The position numbers were made by a program, and so were the translations under genes. A stretch of DNA of 64,000 nt, from assembly GCF_034356035.1 (NCBI RefSeq), contig NZ_CP136423.1, positions 1,302,001 to 1,366,000 on the forward strand, read 5' to 3'. Below the pieces are notes generated by a model that did no database searches, was not told the origin of the DNA, and worked only from the letters and a program-made list of their open reading frames with translations. This DNA is from Blautia hydrogenotrophica DSM 10507. GTDB taxonomy: Bacteria; Bacillota; Clostridia; Lachnospirales; Lachnospiraceae. Shown here piece after piece: positions 33,577 to 43,409 of the stretch. Numbering within the stretch: the stretch's first letter is position 1; every line of letters starts with the position of its first letter.

Positions 33577-34272
33577 ATGAGTGAAAAGGCGATGGTTCTG
33601 TTCAGCGGAGGTGTGGACAGCACTACCTGTCTGGGACTTGCAATTGAAAAGTATGGGGTCCAGAATGTGATTCCGCTTTCCGTTCAATATGGGCAGAAGC
33701 ATGAAAAGGAAGTGGAAGCCGCCCGCAGGATTCTCGAATACTACGGAATCGAAGGGATGGAGCTGGATTTGACGCCGATTTTTGCTTACAGTGATTGTTC
33801 GCTGCTTTCTCATTCCGAAAAGGAGATTCCAGAGGCTTCTTATGCAGAACAGCTCAGGGAAAATGAGGGGGTTCCGGTCTCTACATACGTACCGTTTCGC
33901 AATGGGCTGTTTTTGGCCTGCGCCGCGAGTATCGCACTGTCGAGAGAATGTTCTTGTATCTATTATGGAGCTCACAGGGATGATGCCGCGGGAAGTGCAT
34001 ATCCGGACTGTAGCGAGAGCTTTTTTGAAAGTATGAATCGGGCGGTTTATGAGGGCAGTGGTCAGCAGATCAGAATTGAGGCTCCGTTTATCAAAATGAA
34101 TAAGGCACAGATTGTAGCAGAGGGCTTAAGGCTCAAAGTTCCTTATGAGTTTACCTGGAGCTGTTATGAGGGAAAAGAGAAGCCTTGCGGGGTATGTGGA
34201 ACCTGTATTGACAGAAGTGAGGCTTTTAAAGTTAATGGGGTGGAAGACCCTGCCTACAGAGGTGAAAGCTGA
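33577..34272 (+). CDS. queC: 7-cyano-7-deazaguanine synthase (QueC)
   Basis: 231 residues. The PP-loop LFSGGVDSTTCLGLA binds ATP. VPFRNGLFLACAASIA and GAHRDDAAGSAYPDC are QueC signatures. Zn is held by the Cys set in SCYEGKEKPCGVCGTC. It converts 7-carboxy-7-deazaguanine plus ammonia to preQ0, just upstream of QueF. queD and queE, needed to make its substrate, are not in the window, so they lie elsewhere or the CDG step is bypassed. Confidence 0.92.
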   Translation: MSEKAMVLFSGGVDSTTCLGLAIEKYGVQNVIPLSVQYGQKHEKEVEAARRILEYYGIEGMELDLTPIFAYSDCSLLSHSEKEIPEASYAEQLRENEGVPVSTYVPFRNGLFLACAASIALSRECSCIYYGAHRDDAAGSAYPDCSESFFESMNRAVYEGSGQQIRIEAPFIKMNKAQIVAEGLRLKVPYEFTWSCYEGKEKPCGVCGTCIDRSEAFKVNGVEDPAYRGES

Positions 34273-34319
34273 GAGAGTTTTGCACTGTGGTCTGGGTGTA
34301 GACAGAATGGAGAGAAAAT

Positions 34320-35429
34320 ATGTACCGAGAGAGCGATTTGGTTTGCGTTGCGAAAAGGCTGAACAATAAGAAGAGAGGCTATCTGGTGGTAAACCGCCTT
34401 CAGGGAAAGCATATCCCTGTACGGCCGGCTCAGGCCCTGGAATTGTTTGAGAGTCTTGCGGATGTACTGCAAGGAGAGTATGGAAGAGATTCTCTGCTGC
34501 TGGTCGGCTTTGCGGAAACAGCTACGGCGATTGGAGCAGCAGTGGCGGCAGCTTTGGGGTGTAGATATATGCAGACAACCAGAGAGAAATTGGATGACGT
34601 GGATTGGCTGTACTTTTCAGAATCCCACAGCCATGCGACGCAGCAGAAGCTGGTGAGAGAAGATGTGGAAAAAGCGGCAGAGGAATGTACGCGAATTGTC
34701 TTTGTAGAAGATGAGGTGACTACAGGTAATACCATTGGGAAGATTGTTCAGATTTTAAAAGAGAGGTATCCTGGAAAGTTCCAATATTCTGTAGCTTCTG
34801 TGTTAAATGGTATGAAGGAGGCAGACCTGAAAAGTTTCTGCGATTTGGGAATCTCGGTACACTATTTGGTAAAGACAGATCACGAAGGCTTTGAGAAGAT
34901 TGCCGCTGGCTATCCGGAAGACGGAAAAGTGGTGGACTGTGTGGGAGCAGCTGGAATGGCTCGGGAACCATGGGAGTTGGTACCGGGCAGGGTCGATGCC
35001 CGGAGATTGGTGGACAGCACGAGGATGAGACAGCAGTGCGAGCGATTGGGAAAGGCAGTTTTGGAGAGATATCCGGTAAAGGCAGGAGAGCGTATTCTAG
35101 TTCTCGGGACGGAAGAATTCATGTACCCGCCTCTGTGCATAGCGGCCTGGATGGAGAGAAAAGGAGCAGACGTTAGCTTCCATGCGACTACCAGAAGTCC
35201 GATTGCAGTGAGCGCAGATGAGAGTTATCCGTTTCAATGCCGCTATGAACTGCGCAGCTTCTATGATGGAGAAAGGGCGACTTATCTCTACGATCTGGAT
35301 AAGTATGACCAGGTGTATGTGGTCACGGATGCCTGGCAGGAGGAAGAGGCAGGGACGGACAGTCTGGCTTATGCATTGAGTCAATCTGGAAATTTTGCAG
35401 TGCACTGGATTAGGTGGGAGAACGAATGA
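34320..35429 (+). CDS. Ter-island phosphoribosyltransferase with TRSP domain
   Basis: 369 residues. The N-terminal half is a PRTase-like fold with LLLVGFAETATAIGAAVAAAL and the PRPP loop IVFVEDEVTTGNTIGKIV near residue 130-147. The C-terminal half ends in the TRSP motif region FHATTRSPIAVS with a downstream Y-x-L-x-K-Y-D patch. PRTase-TRSP genes occur with TerD/TelA genes, where an unknown nucleoside-like metabolite is predicted. GGAG precedes ATG by 7 bases. The stop overlaps the StiP gene by 4 bases. Confidence 0.75.
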   Translation: MYRESDLVCVAKRLNNKKRGYLVVNRLQGKHIPVRPAQALELFESLADVLQGEYGRDSLLLVGFAETATAIGAAVAAALGCRYMQTTREKLDDVDWLYFSESHSHATQQKLVREDVEKAAEECTRIVFVEDEVTTGNTIGKIVQILKERYPGKFQYSVASVLNGMKEADLKSFCDLGISVHYLVKTDHEGFEKIAAGYPEDGKVVDCVGAAGMAREPWELVPGRVDARRLVDSTRMRQQCERLGKAVLERYPVKAGERILVLGTEEFMYPPLCIAAWMERKGADVSFHATTRSPIAVSADESYPFQCRYELRSFYDGERATYLYDLDKYDQVYVVTDAWQEEEAGTDSLAYALSQSGNFAVHWIRWENE

Positions 35430-36475
35430 GAACAACGTATAAAAAAGAAGATGTGGAACTTTTGTTAAAGGACATTACGGGGCTGGTAAAGCCGCAGTCC
35501 ACCCAAGAGAGAGAACAACTGATTCAGCAGGGACGGCATTATTGTGAGATGCTTCCTATTGAGTATTCACCTTCGGAGGCGTATATGGAGGCCTACGAGA
35601 CTGCCTTGAAGGTGTTTGCAGACTCCACGTCTGAGGCTGTGGGAGTACTCGCGGACAAGATTATGGAAGAAAAAGGCAGAAGTGTGGTTTTGGTTTCTCT
35701 GGCTAGGGCAGGCACTCCTGTGGGGATTTTGCTGAAGCGGTATCTCAGGTGGAAGTATGGGATTACAGTTCCTCATTATTCCATCTCGATTATACGTGGA
35801 AGAGGGATTGATCAAAATGCGATGCGCTACCTGCTCTGTCGTTACCGACCGGAAGACATGTTGTTTGTGGACGGCTGGATTGGCAAGGGGGCGATTTTGA
35901 GTGAGCTTAGAAAAGCCGTAGCGGATTTTCCAGGTGTCTCACCTGAATTGGCAGTGCTGGCGGACCCTGCGAATGTCACTAAGTTGTGCGGGACCCACGA
36001 AGATATTCTGATTCCCAGTTCCTGCTTAAATTGTACAGTGTCGGGGCTTGTGAGCAGAACTTTTTTGCGGGATGATATTATTGGTGAGACAGACTTTCAT
36101 GGTGCGGTGTACTATGGGGAATTGGAAGCGCAGGACTTATCCTATGCATTTATCTCTGAGATTCAATCGCGTTTCCAGAAAGAATATTCTCAAAAGGATA
36201 CCGGAGATTCAGGCCAAGGGCTTGATGAAGTCTTACGGATTGGTCGAGAGTTTAAAATAGAAGATGTCAATCTTATTAAGCCAGGAATCGGTGAGACCAC
36301 TAGGGTTTTGCTGCGCAGAGTGCCATGGAAAGTGTTAGTACATGAAAAGTATATGGGGGATAAGGCTTTGGAGCACATTCTTCGTCTTGCAAAAGAGAAG
36401 AATGTTCCAGTACAGACTTACCCCTTGAAAAATTATAAAGCATGTGGAATTATAAAAAAATTGGCAGATGCATGA
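35426..36475 (+). CDS. StiP-like PRTase/cysteine-protease-fold protein with PELOTA domain
   Basis: 349 residues. The N-terminal part has SLARAGTPVGILLKRYL and HYSISIIRGRGIDQNAM with LFVDGWIGKGAILSEL, features of the StiP family found in Ter stress islands. The C-terminal 75 residues (EDVNLIKPGIGETTRVLLRR, then KNYKACGIIKKLA) are a PELOTA-type RNA-binding domain. The biochemical activity is not settled: both a PRTase-related and a cysteine-protease reading have been proposed. It is translated from an ATGA overlap and ends in a terminator. Confidence 0.75.
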   Translation: MRTTYKKEDVELLLKDITGLVKPQSTQEREQLIQQGRHYCEMLPIEYSPSEAYMEAYETALKVFADSTSEAVGVLADKIMEEKGRSVVLVSLARAGTPVGILLKRYLRWKYGITVPHYSISIIRGRGIDQNAMRYLLCRYRPEDMLFVDGWIGKGAILSELRKAVADFPGVSPELAVLADPANVTKLCGTHEDILIPSSCLNCTVSGLVSRTFLRDDIIGETDFHGAVYYGELEAQDLSYAFISEIQSRFQKEYSQKDTGDSGQGLDEVLRIGREFKIEDVNLIKPGIGETTRVLLRRVPWKVLVHEKYMGDKALEHILRLAKEKNVPVQTYPLKNYKACGIIKKLADA

Positions 36476-36495
36476 CAGCACTGCCGATTTTTTTT
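36458..36495 (+). terminator. Intrinsic terminator after the StiP-like gene
   Basis: AAATTGGCAG (36458-36467) pairs with CTGCCGATTT (36481-36490) with one G-T pair, then a T run to 36495. The stop codon of the gene lies within the loop. Confidence 0.75.
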
Positions 36496-36572
36496 GTCAA
36501 AGGTTGTTCACCGCAAAATAGCGTTGCGGCGGCGCGCAAGGTGGGATGCGCCCCTCAAAGATTGAGGCAATG

Positions 36573-37553
36573 TCAGTGGCAGGCTTTCTGAACAGCAGAG
36601 CAAATACCGTAAGAATCAGCCAGATATTTGGTACGCAGGGCCCAGTTGTAATGAGTTTTATATTCATTCATGCGGATATTTCGGTGGCTGCCGCTGACGA
36701 GATTAGCGTGACCGGGATTCCAATTTAAGATCTCTAAGGCATCCTGGTAATCTTCCAAAGAGACTGAGAAGGCTTGGTTTACCAATGTGATCTGTTTGGG
36801 ATGAATGACGGTCTTTCCCACGAAACCGAAAGTTTTGTCTTTCGAGAGCTCTTCTGATAGGCCGTTTTTCCAGTTCGTTCCATTGTAATACTCCCAGACA
36901 GGACCGGACAGAACGTAATCCTGCCCAAAGACGGTCATAATATCTGAGAGAATGTCGGCTATAGGACGCAGATCGTAGATACTCTCGCAGACTTGGCGCC
37001 GCAGACCGAATACATTGCACAGATCGTTGCCACCTACTCGGATATTTAGTATTTTTTCCTCGATATCCTCTAACTTTTCTTTCAGGGTATAGAGAATTTG
37101 GCTGCGGGTTTTTAAATTCACGATGGAAGGGCTTTCAATTACTGGCATAAGATATAGATTTTTACATTCTGAGTCCAGCTTTTGGAATGCGTTGAGATAG
37201 GCATCTGCGTTAGATAGAGAAAATTTAGGCAGAATGAACCCCGTGAGTAGATCGCTGGCGGAGCCTAGTTTTTGAAATAGGCGAGAAATCTGCAGGGAAT
37301 CTCTGACTCTGATAAATATCTGCGGAAGATAGAAATTAGCTTCCGAGAGAGCAGTTTTTATGATATGAAGAGAGTGGATTAATTGGTTTTCCGCTTCTAG
37401 GATGAAATCATCGGCGATGGTATCTTCCAGACACAGAGCGAGGGAAAAATGATGGCCGAACTGTTCTGTAACAATAGAGTGTGCAATGGTCTGGCTGGAT
37501 GCAGGGCAGTAAAGCAGTGGTCCTATGTTATAGTATATGTTAGAATTTTTCAT
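36573..37553 (-). CDS. HpcH/HpaI aldolase/citrate lyase-like protein of the Ter island
   Basis: About 326 residues. LALCLEDTIADDFILEAE, LTGFILPKFS, LYLMPVIESPSIVNLKTR and NIRVGGNDLCNVFGLRR give the metal-binding Glu/Asp residues of the HpcH/HpaI (CitE-like) TIM barrel. KTVIHPKQITLVNQAF is the C-terminal family mark. Start at ATG 37553 with AAAGGAG 7 bases upstream; a 30-residue longer frame has no site. These lyases are regular members of Ter biosynthetic islands. The substrate is unknown. It is divergent from the YceG operon. Confidence 0.8.
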   Translation of the reverse strand: MKNSNIYYNIGPLLYCPASSQTIAHSIVTEQFGHHFSLALCLEDTIADDFILEAENQLIHSLHIIKTALSEANFYLPQIFIRVRDSLQISRLFQKLGSASDLLTGFILPKFSLSNADAYLNAFQKLDSECKNLYLMPVIESPSIVNLKTRSQILYTLKEKLEDIEEKILNIRVGGNDLCNVFGLRRQVCESIYDLRPIADILSDIMTVFGQDYVLSGPVWEYYNGTNWKNGLSEELSKDKTFGFVGKTVIHPKQITLVNQAFSVSLEDYQDALEILNWNPGHANLVSGSHRNIRMNEYKTHYNWALRTKYLADSYGICSAVQKACH

Positions 37554-37933
37554 AGATTTTCTCCTTTGATGTACAGAGAATATTATAGCATCATTGTAGT
37601 GAGAATGGTAGTTGGAATTTTTTTGTATGGGGCCAGATGGCACTCCGTAAAATGCAGCAGGTACTGTTGTTACTGGTTATTCACTTGCGGTTCGTGAGTA
37701 ATAACACGCTTCGCGATGCATACAAACTGCTGTAAACAGAAGTTTGGCGCGAGTATGTCTCGGGATTTTTGTCAAAATGTACAAAGATACCTCGCAGGAT
37801 ATTGGAGGCATGAACTGTAATGTACTGTTACACTTTTTCGAAAGAATCAGAGCGCTTTTATTGAAATAAATAGGGGATAATAGTATAATTGTGTTTAAAT
37901 ATGAAAAAGAATTTAAGGTTAGAGGCAGAAGAT
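37554..37933. promoter_or_regulatory. Divergent control region between lyase and YceG genes
   Basis: About 380 bases with no gene. On the + strand TTGAAA (37861-37866), a 17-base spacer and TATAAT (37884-37889) form a near-consensus promoter for the YceG operon. On the - strand a TATAAT lies at 37582-37587, with a poor -35. A small hairpin CAAACT...AGTTTG lies near 37725-37750. Confidence 0.65.
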
Positions 37934-40207
37934 ATGTTTGAGCACAAAAGGGTGCAAAATTTAGAGGATTTTTTTAGAGATTTGAGTGAACGGCCACACA
38001 GAAATGTCTTTTTTTATCGGATATGTGGATACAGTTTAGAAATTCAGAAATTCATTTCCAGATATTACGAGGAGGCAAGGCGTTCAGGTGTCGTAATTGA
38101 AGGAAGAATTCCAAATCCCAGCGAAGGAAACCTTTCCTATTATAATGAGATGATGGGTATGGAATTTCAGATGAATCCGGGTTTTCTCTCAGAGAGGCTG
38201 GGAAAGTGGTTGCCGCGGATGAATCAACAGCAAAGGCAGAGTGTGGCAATCTGTATCTATGATGTTCTAGACGAGATGAGACGGTCGGGAAAAAATGAGA
38301 ATATGTTGAAAAATGCATATATTAAGTTTATGTGCTGGCTGTATTATAAATTTGAGAGAATTGTGAATTGCCTTGGAGATAATAAGGTCCCGAAAATTCT
38401 CTATGAAGCGAACATCAGCAATTATGAGTTAAAATTTCTGCACGTCTTGTCAAAGGCAGGTTGTGACATTGTGTTGTTGCAGTACCATGGAGATGATGAG
38501 TATTTAAAATTAGACCCTAAGTCGGAGATTTCCTGCATTTATTCAGAAAACGGTATGGCAGCATTTCCGGAGGATTTCAGCCTGCAAATGCTCAGGAAAG
38601 AGATTGTGAGAGATCAACAGATTCAGAGGCTTTATGGGATCCCCCCTGAGTTGTCTCGGTGCACAAATGCCTGGATGAAGGGAGAGGGACTGAAAGAAGT
38701 TTTGCTTAGCGGTGATGCTAGGGGAAAAGACAAGCGATTTTTTTACAATTCGTTTCTTAGAATCGAGGGCGTGGAAGATAAACTTACCTATATTAATGAA
38801 TTGTTTCAGTTTCATCAGCAGCTAAAAAACAGTGGAAGGAAGCTCGTAATTTTAGAGAAAAAAATTCCGCTGCCGGATATGGATGAGATCGGACAGATTC
38901 ACAGAGAAACTTACGGAAGTGTGGAGCAGTTACTTGCCCACCTCTCGGCCAATATACAGTATCCTGCCAACACAGAACTTCAAAGGCTGATGGTGAAAGC
39001 TTTTGTGGATGTGATTTTGGAGGAGAGTCAAAGCTCTCAGTTCAATCTTCACAAATTGACGAATCAAGCTGTATATTTGCTGTGCTGGCTGAAACGGTAT
39101 CAGGGGCCTTTGTTTTCTGACTGGAAAATGTCTCAGATTGCGTGTCTAGTCTACTTGGGCGGCTGTAGAAATCTTCAGGAGACTTTATTTTTGAAAATGA
39201 TGGCCAAGCTTCCAGTGGACGTGGTCATCCTGACGCCAGATTTGGGGAATAAATGTAAACTTCAGGATGCCGTTTTATTTGAAATTCATAATGCTGAGTC
39301 CATGACAGTGGAGGAGTTTCCAGATGAGAGCGGTGAGGTCAAAGTGGGAACGGCTGCTTACCATGCTCAAAGAGAGCTGGATACGCTTCTATATCAGGAT
39401 TCAGGAATGTACCGAAGTATGCAGTATGATAAGGCAGTGACGGTTTCTTTGCAGACGACCTATGAAGAAATTGCGATTTTGTGGAATCAGGAGGTAAAAT
39501 ACAGACCGAATTTTAGCATTGTGGACGGGACAGTGAATCTTCCGGTGATTTTTGCGAAAGTCTGTGGAGTGAAAAACGCGGAAGTTCCCCAATACTGGGC
39601 TAAGATCAAAGAATTGCTGGTTGAGAATACCCTGGTGGTGAAAAACCGGCCTATGGTGCAGGGAACGGATGCCAATCCAGTGAAGCCGTTTGCCACAGAG
39701 TTTTTGAAAAATGGAAAGCTGCAAAGAGCTAAGATTAAGAATCATAAAAGCTATCAGTATGGGGTACTCAGGGAGGGAATGCAGGAGTACATTCTGGATA
39801 AGCTGCAGACATTGATCGACCAGCGGTTGATTAAAGGGACATTTCAAAATGGGACAGAGTATACGATTGTCTCTACTGTTTTGAATATGGGGCGGGACAC
39901 CATAAGGCTGCTTCAGAAATTCGATTTTACCAAGAAGAATCCTAAATTGGTCTATATCAATACCACAGAGAGAATGATTACTCTGGAAGACAGTATTTTG
40001 GTGATGTATTTAAATTTGGTAGGTTTTGATGTGGTATTTTATATCCCGACAGGGTATCAAAACGTGGAGAAGTATTTTGCAAAAGCTATGATGGAAGAAC
40101 ATCAGCTAGGAGAGTATCTGTATGATTTGCAGATACCGGATTTTGAGTCATCCTTGTCTGGTGTTTATCAAAGTCTCATTGGTAAAATATTTAAAAGAAC
40201 TACATGA
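37934..40207 (+). CDS. YceG-like component of Ter stress island
   Basis: About 757 residues. The early YYKFERIVNCLGDNKVPKIL and FLHVLSKAGCDIVLLQYHGD match the YceG family, which accompanies TerD and TelA genes. No membrane helix. The 772-residue open frame begins upstream at 37889, but that start lies on the -10 element. ATG 37934 follows GAGG by 8 bases and is chosen. The role is unknown; it is one of the conserved non-TerD partners of these islands. Its end overlaps the region before the TelA gene. Confidence 0.75.
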   Translation: MFEHKRVQNLEDFFRDLSERPHRNVFFYRICGYSLEIQKFISRYYEEARRSGVVIEGRIPNPSEGNLSYYNEMMGMEFQMNPGFLSERLGKWLPRMNQQQRQSVAICIYDVLDEMRRSGKNENMLKNAYIKFMCWLYYKFERIVNCLGDNKVPKILYEANISNYELKFLHVLSKAGCDIVLLQYHGDDEYLKLDPKSEISCIYSENGMAAFPEDFSLQMLRKEIVRDQQIQRLYGIPPELSRCTNAWMKGEGLKEVLLSGDARGKDKRFFYNSFLRIEGVEDKLTYINELFQFHQQLKNSGRKLVILEKKIPLPDMDEIGQIHRETYGSVEQLLAHLSANIQYPANTELQRLMVKAFVDVILEESQSSQFNLHKLTNQAVYLLCWLKRYQGPLFSDWKMSQIACLVYLGGCRNLQETLFLKMMAKLPVDVVILTPDLGNKCKLQDAVLFEIHNAESMTVEEFPDESGEVKVGTAAYHAQRELDTLLYQDSGMYRSMQYDKAVTVSLQTTYEEIAILWNQEVKYRPNFSIVDGTVNLPVIFAKVCGVKNAEVPQYWAKIKELLVENTLVVKNRPMVQGTDANPVKPFATEFLKNGKLQRAKIKNHKSYQYGVLREGMQEYILDKLQTLIDQRLIKGTFQNGTEYTIVSTVLNMGRDTIRLLQKFDFTKKNPKLVYINTTERMITLEDSILVMYLNLVGFDVVFYIPTGYQNVEKYFAKAMMEEHQLGEYLYDLQIPDFESSLSGVYQSLIGKIFKRTT

Positions 40208-40251
40208 AATATGTAGATATCAGGGCACAAGAAGAGGAATGGAGGAAATTT

Positions 40252-41397
40252 ATGGGATTAGATTTTAACAGAGCAGAAACTGTGACAGCTTCAACAGGAG
40301 GATTCAAATCACAGACAGAACCTGAGGAGGTTCAGCCGTATGACATTGTGGCAGACCGGGAACAGATGAACACAGAGCTGGTCAATTCCCCGGAAGTGGA
40401 TAACCTGTGTAGCCAGATTGAGGTGTTTAATTTGGAAACCATCGTGTCTTTTGGTTCAGAGGCAGCGGAAGAGATTTCAAGAGCGTCCGATATTGTTCTG
40501 AACAGTATGAACATGTCTCAGTTGGACGATTCGAGTGAAATGCTAAATACTTTGGCAAAAATCATGAATAAGTTTGACATTGAGGAGATCAAAGAAAATC
40601 CTGGACTGTTCGGCAAGCTTTTTGGAAATCTAAGAAAACAGCTGGATAAGATTTTGGCTAAATACCATACAATGGGGGAGGAAGTGGACAAGATCTATGT
40701 ACAGTTAAAGCAGTATGAGTCGGAGATTAAGCAGTCAAACCGCAAGCTGGATGAGATGTTCCAGGCAAATGTGACCTATTATCATCAGTTGGTAAAATAT
40801 ATCTTGGCCGGTGAACAAGGATGCCGGGAGTTGGCGGAATATATTGCTCAGAGACGTTCAGATGTGGAGACTTCGGGGGATAATTCCATTCAATTTGAGC
40901 TTCAGTCTCTGGAACAGGCGCAGATGATGCTGGAACAAAGGGTACAGGATTTACGGACAGCGGAGAGTGTCGCGATGCAGTCCATTCCCATGATTAAGAC
41001 AATGGAATTTAGTAACATGAATCTGGTCAGAAAGATCAATTCTGCATTTATCATTACGTTGCCGGTCTTTAAGCAGGCTTTGGCGCAGGCGATTATGCTA
41101 AAGCGCCAGAAAATACAGGCAGAAGCTATGTCAGCATTAGACCAAAAGACCAATGAGATGCTGATTAAAAATGCTAGAAATACAGTGGAACAGTCTAAGA
41201 TGACGGCGAGAATGGCTTCTGGAAGCTCCATTAAGATTGAGACTTTGGAGACGACTTGGAGGACGATCGTCAATGGTATTGACGAGACGAAACAAATACA
41301 GGAGAATGCGAGAAAACAGCGTGTGGAAGACCAGGCGAGACTTCAGACAATTAAAAATGAATTTAATCAAAGATATAACATGCCGGACAGAAAGTGA
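40252..41397 (+). CDS. telA: TelA-family toxic anion resistance protein
   Basis: About 381 residues, almost entirely helical with coiled coils (KIYVQLKQYESEIKQSNRKL; LEQAQMMLEQRVQDL). Family marks include FGKLFGNLRKQLDKIL, AYILAGE-like KYILAGEQGC and MIKTMEFSNMNLVRKINSAF. ATG 40252 follows GGAGG by 6 bases; the longer frame from 40204 overlaps the YceG stop. TelA proteins are linked to tellurite or antimicrobial stress and travel with TerD. The mechanism is not known. A second TelA-family gene lies at 62038. Confidence 0.83.
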   Translation: MGLDFNRAETVTASTGGFKSQTEPEEVQPYDIVADREQMNTELVNSPEVDNLCSQIEVFNLETIVSFGSEAAEEISRASDIVLNSMNMSQLDDSSEMLNTLAKIMNKFDIEEIKENPGLFGKLFGNLRKQLDKILAKYHTMGEEVDKIYVQLKQYESEIKQSNRKLDEMFQANVTYYHQLVKYILAGEQGCRELAEYIAQRRSDVETSGDNSIQFELQSLEQAQMMLEQRVQDLRTAESVAMQSIPMIKTMEFSNMNLVRKINSAFIITLPVFKQALAQAIMLKRQKIQAEAMSALDQKTNEMLIKNARNTVEQSKMTARMASGSSIKIETLETTWRTIVNGIDETKQIQENARKQRVEDQARLQTIKNEFNQRYNMPDRK

Positions 41398-41502
41398 GAG
41401 GCGGGCGAGAGGAATGCACTTGAAAGCTGAGTCATTGTGCGGCAGATCTATCCCTCGTGAAACTTTTTGAGGGACATATAATGAGCAGGAGGTAAAAAGG
41501 TT

Positions 41503-42084
41503 ATGCCAATTAATTTATCAAAAGGACAGAAGGTAGACTTGACTAAGGGAAATCCGGGCCTTAAAAAGCTTATGGTCGGTCTGGGCTGGGATGTGAACGC
41601 ATTTGATACAGGGGCAGATTTTGACCTGGATGCATCAGCGTTTATGCTGGGGGAGAATGGCAAGTGCCCCACTGAGAAGGAATTTGTCTTCTATGGTAAT
41701 CTAGAACACAAAAGTGGTTCTGTAAAGCATATGGGAGATAATCTGACAGGAGAAGGGGACGGGGACGACGAACAGATTCAGATTGATCTGAGCAAGGTAC
41801 CGTCTAATGTCGTGAGGATTGCGTTCACCGTTACGATCTACGACGCAGAGGGAAGAAGACAGAATTTTGGACAGGTGTCCAATTCCTTTATCCGAATTGT
41901 GGATGAGGTTACGAACACGGAGCTGATTCACTATGATCTAGGGGAAGATTTCTCCATTGAGACTGCGGTTGTCGTAGGGGAACTATACCGTCATAACGGC
42001 GGATGGAAGTTTAATGCGATTGGAAGCGGATTCCAAGGTGGTCTGGCGGCGCTGTGCGGACATTATGGGATAGAAGTGGCTTAA
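41503..42084 (+). CDS. terD: TerD family protein (first of three)
   Basis: 193 residues. [20 protein letters not shown] and [20 protein letters not shown] carry the acidic residues of the two Ca2+ sites of Ter[21 protein letters not shown] and [14 protein letters not shown] end the domain. A strong AGGAGG precedes ATG. TerD proteins are cytoplasmic Ca2+-binding proteins of tellurite/phage/oxidative stress systems. Very close to the next gene, 16 bases downstream, by tandem duplication. Confidence 0.92.
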   Translation: MPINLSKGQKVDLTKGNPGLKKLMVGLGWDVNAFDTGADFDLDASAFMLGENGKCPTEKEFVFYGNLEHKSGSVKHMGDNLTGEGDGDDEQIQIDLSKVPSNVVRIAFTVTIYDAEGRRQNFGQVSNSFIRIVDEVTNTELIHYDLGEDFSIETAVVVGELYRHNGGWKFNAIGSGFQGGLAALCGHYGIEVA

Positions 42085-42099
42085 GAGAGGAGAGAGACT

Positions 42100-42681
42100 A
42101 TGCCAATTAGCTTGAAAAAAGGACAGAAGGTCAGTCTGACCAAAGAAAATCCAGGTCTGACGAAGGTAGTGGTCGGACTGGGCTGGGATGTAAACCAGTA
42201 TGACACGGGAGGGGCTTTTGATTTAGATGCGGCAGCGTTTTTGCTGGCAGACAGTGGAAAGGTGTCGCGCTCTGAGGACTTTGTCTTCTATGGCAATCTG
42301 AAGCATCCGTCTGGCTGTGCGGAACACATGGGAGACAATCTGACAGGAGCAGGAGACGGAGATGATGAGCAGATTCGAATTAATCTTTCTGCTGTGCCTG
42401 AGAATATCAGCAAGATTGCCTTTACAGTGACGATCTATGAGGCCGAGACCAGAAGGCAGAACTTTGGTCAGGTTAGCAACGCGTTTATCCGGATTTATAA
42501 TGAACTGACCGGGGAAGAGATACTTCGGTATGATCTGGGAGAAGATTTCTCCATTGAGACCGCAATTGTATTCGGAGAACTGTATAAAAACAATGGAGAA
42601 TGGAAATTCAATGCGATTGGATGCGGCTATCAGGGTGGTTTGGCAGCTCTGTGTGCGAGTTATGGAGTGGAAGTAGAATAG
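42100..42681 (+). CDS. terD: TerD family protein (second of three)
   Basis: 193 residues, the same length as its upstream neighbour and nearly collinear with it: [60 protein letters not shown] and [12 protein letters not shown]. All Ca2+-site acidic residues are kept. AGGAGAG stands before ATG. It probably forms mixed assemblies with the other two TerD proteins near the membrane with TelA. Co-transcribed. Confidence 0.92.
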   Translation: MPISLKKGQKVSLTKENPGLTKVVVGLGWDVNQYDTGGAFDLDAAAFLLADSGKVSRSEDFVFYGNLKHPSGCAEHMGDNLTGAGDGDDEQIRINLSAVPENISKIAFTVTIYEAETRRQNFGQVSNAFIRIYNELTGEEILRYDLGEDFSIETAIVFGELYKNNGEWKFNAIGCGYQGGLAALCASYGVEVE

Positions 42682-42690
42682 GAGGTTTGT

Positions 42691-43281
42691 ATGTCAGTAA
42701 GTTTACAGAAGGGACAAAAAGTCAGCTTGACCAAGGAGAGCGAAAAACTCACCAGAGTGATCGTAGGATTGGGCTGGGATGAAGTACAGAGGAAGAAATT
42801 AGGCTTTTTTGCACCGAAGCCCCAGTCTATTGACTGTGATGCTTCTGCCTTGATGCTGAAGAATGGAAAATTAAAAGGTAAGAAGGACATCGTGTATTTT
42901 GGCAACCTGCGTCATTTTACCGATACAGTTATGCACATGGGAGACAATCTGACAGGAGAAGGAGATGGGGATGACGAGCAGATTGTGATTGATCTAGCAA
43001 GAGTTCCCCAGGAATATGACCGGATTGTGCTGGTAGTCAATATCTATCAGGCAATGAAACGGAAACAGCATTTTGGATTGATTCAAAATGCATTTATTCG
43101 TTTGGTGGATGGAAGTACGAACAAGGAAATGTGCAGATATAATCTGACGGATGATTATTCTGGCATGACCGCAGTAATCTTTGGTGAGGTTTACCGTCAC
43201 AACGGAGAATGGAAGTTCAACGCCATTGGGCAGGGGACGAATGATCCAGGGTTGGGAGAACTTGCGGACAGATTTTCATAA
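42691..43281 (+). CDS. TerD family protein (third, divergent)
   Basis: 196 residues. [20 protein letters not shown] is intact, but the first Ca2+ loop is expanded and altered (GLGWDEVQRKKLGFFAPKPQ, then SIDCDASALML), and the end [20 protein letters not shown] lacks the usual GGL tail. It resembles the TerE/TerZ-like third paralogue seen in Bacillus yce operons. AGGAGG precedes ATG. The altered loop suggests a different Ca2+ affinity or partner surface. Confidence 0.88.
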   Translation: MSVSLQKGQKVSLTKESEKLTRVIVGLGWDEVQRKKLGFFAPKPQSIDCDASALMLKNGKLKGKKDIVYFGNLRHFTDTVMHMGDNLTGEGDGDDEQIVIDLARVPQEYDRIVLVVNIYQAMKRKQHFGLIQNAFIRLVDGSTNKEMCRYNLTDDYSGMTAVIFGEVYRHNGEWKFNAIGQGTNDPGLGELADRFS

Positions 43282-43329
43282 GACTTTGTAAGCGAACAGC
43301 AATGCTGTGAGCTGGCTGAGATATCGCGG

Positions 43330-43360
43330 CGGATAGGGGAAGGTTTCCTTCTCCTATCCG
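43330..43360 (+). other. 14-bp hairpin between TerD and Ca2+-ATPase genes
   Basis: 43330-43343 pairs with 43347-43360 with one G-T pair and a three-base loop. There is no T run, so it is not a classic terminator. It could stall or protect the messenger and set the level of the ATPase relative to the TerD genes. Confidence 0.55.
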
Positions 43361-43409
43361 ATCGTTGCTGTGCGGTGAAATAAAGAGTGAAAAACAAAGG
43401 AGATTTGAC

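Noticed and set aside
32403..34272. 7-deazaguanine DNA modification (Dpd) system
   Set aside because: QueC and QueF are accompanied by queT and a preQ1 riboswitch, not by DpdA or helicase genes, so tRNA queuosine is the right pathway.
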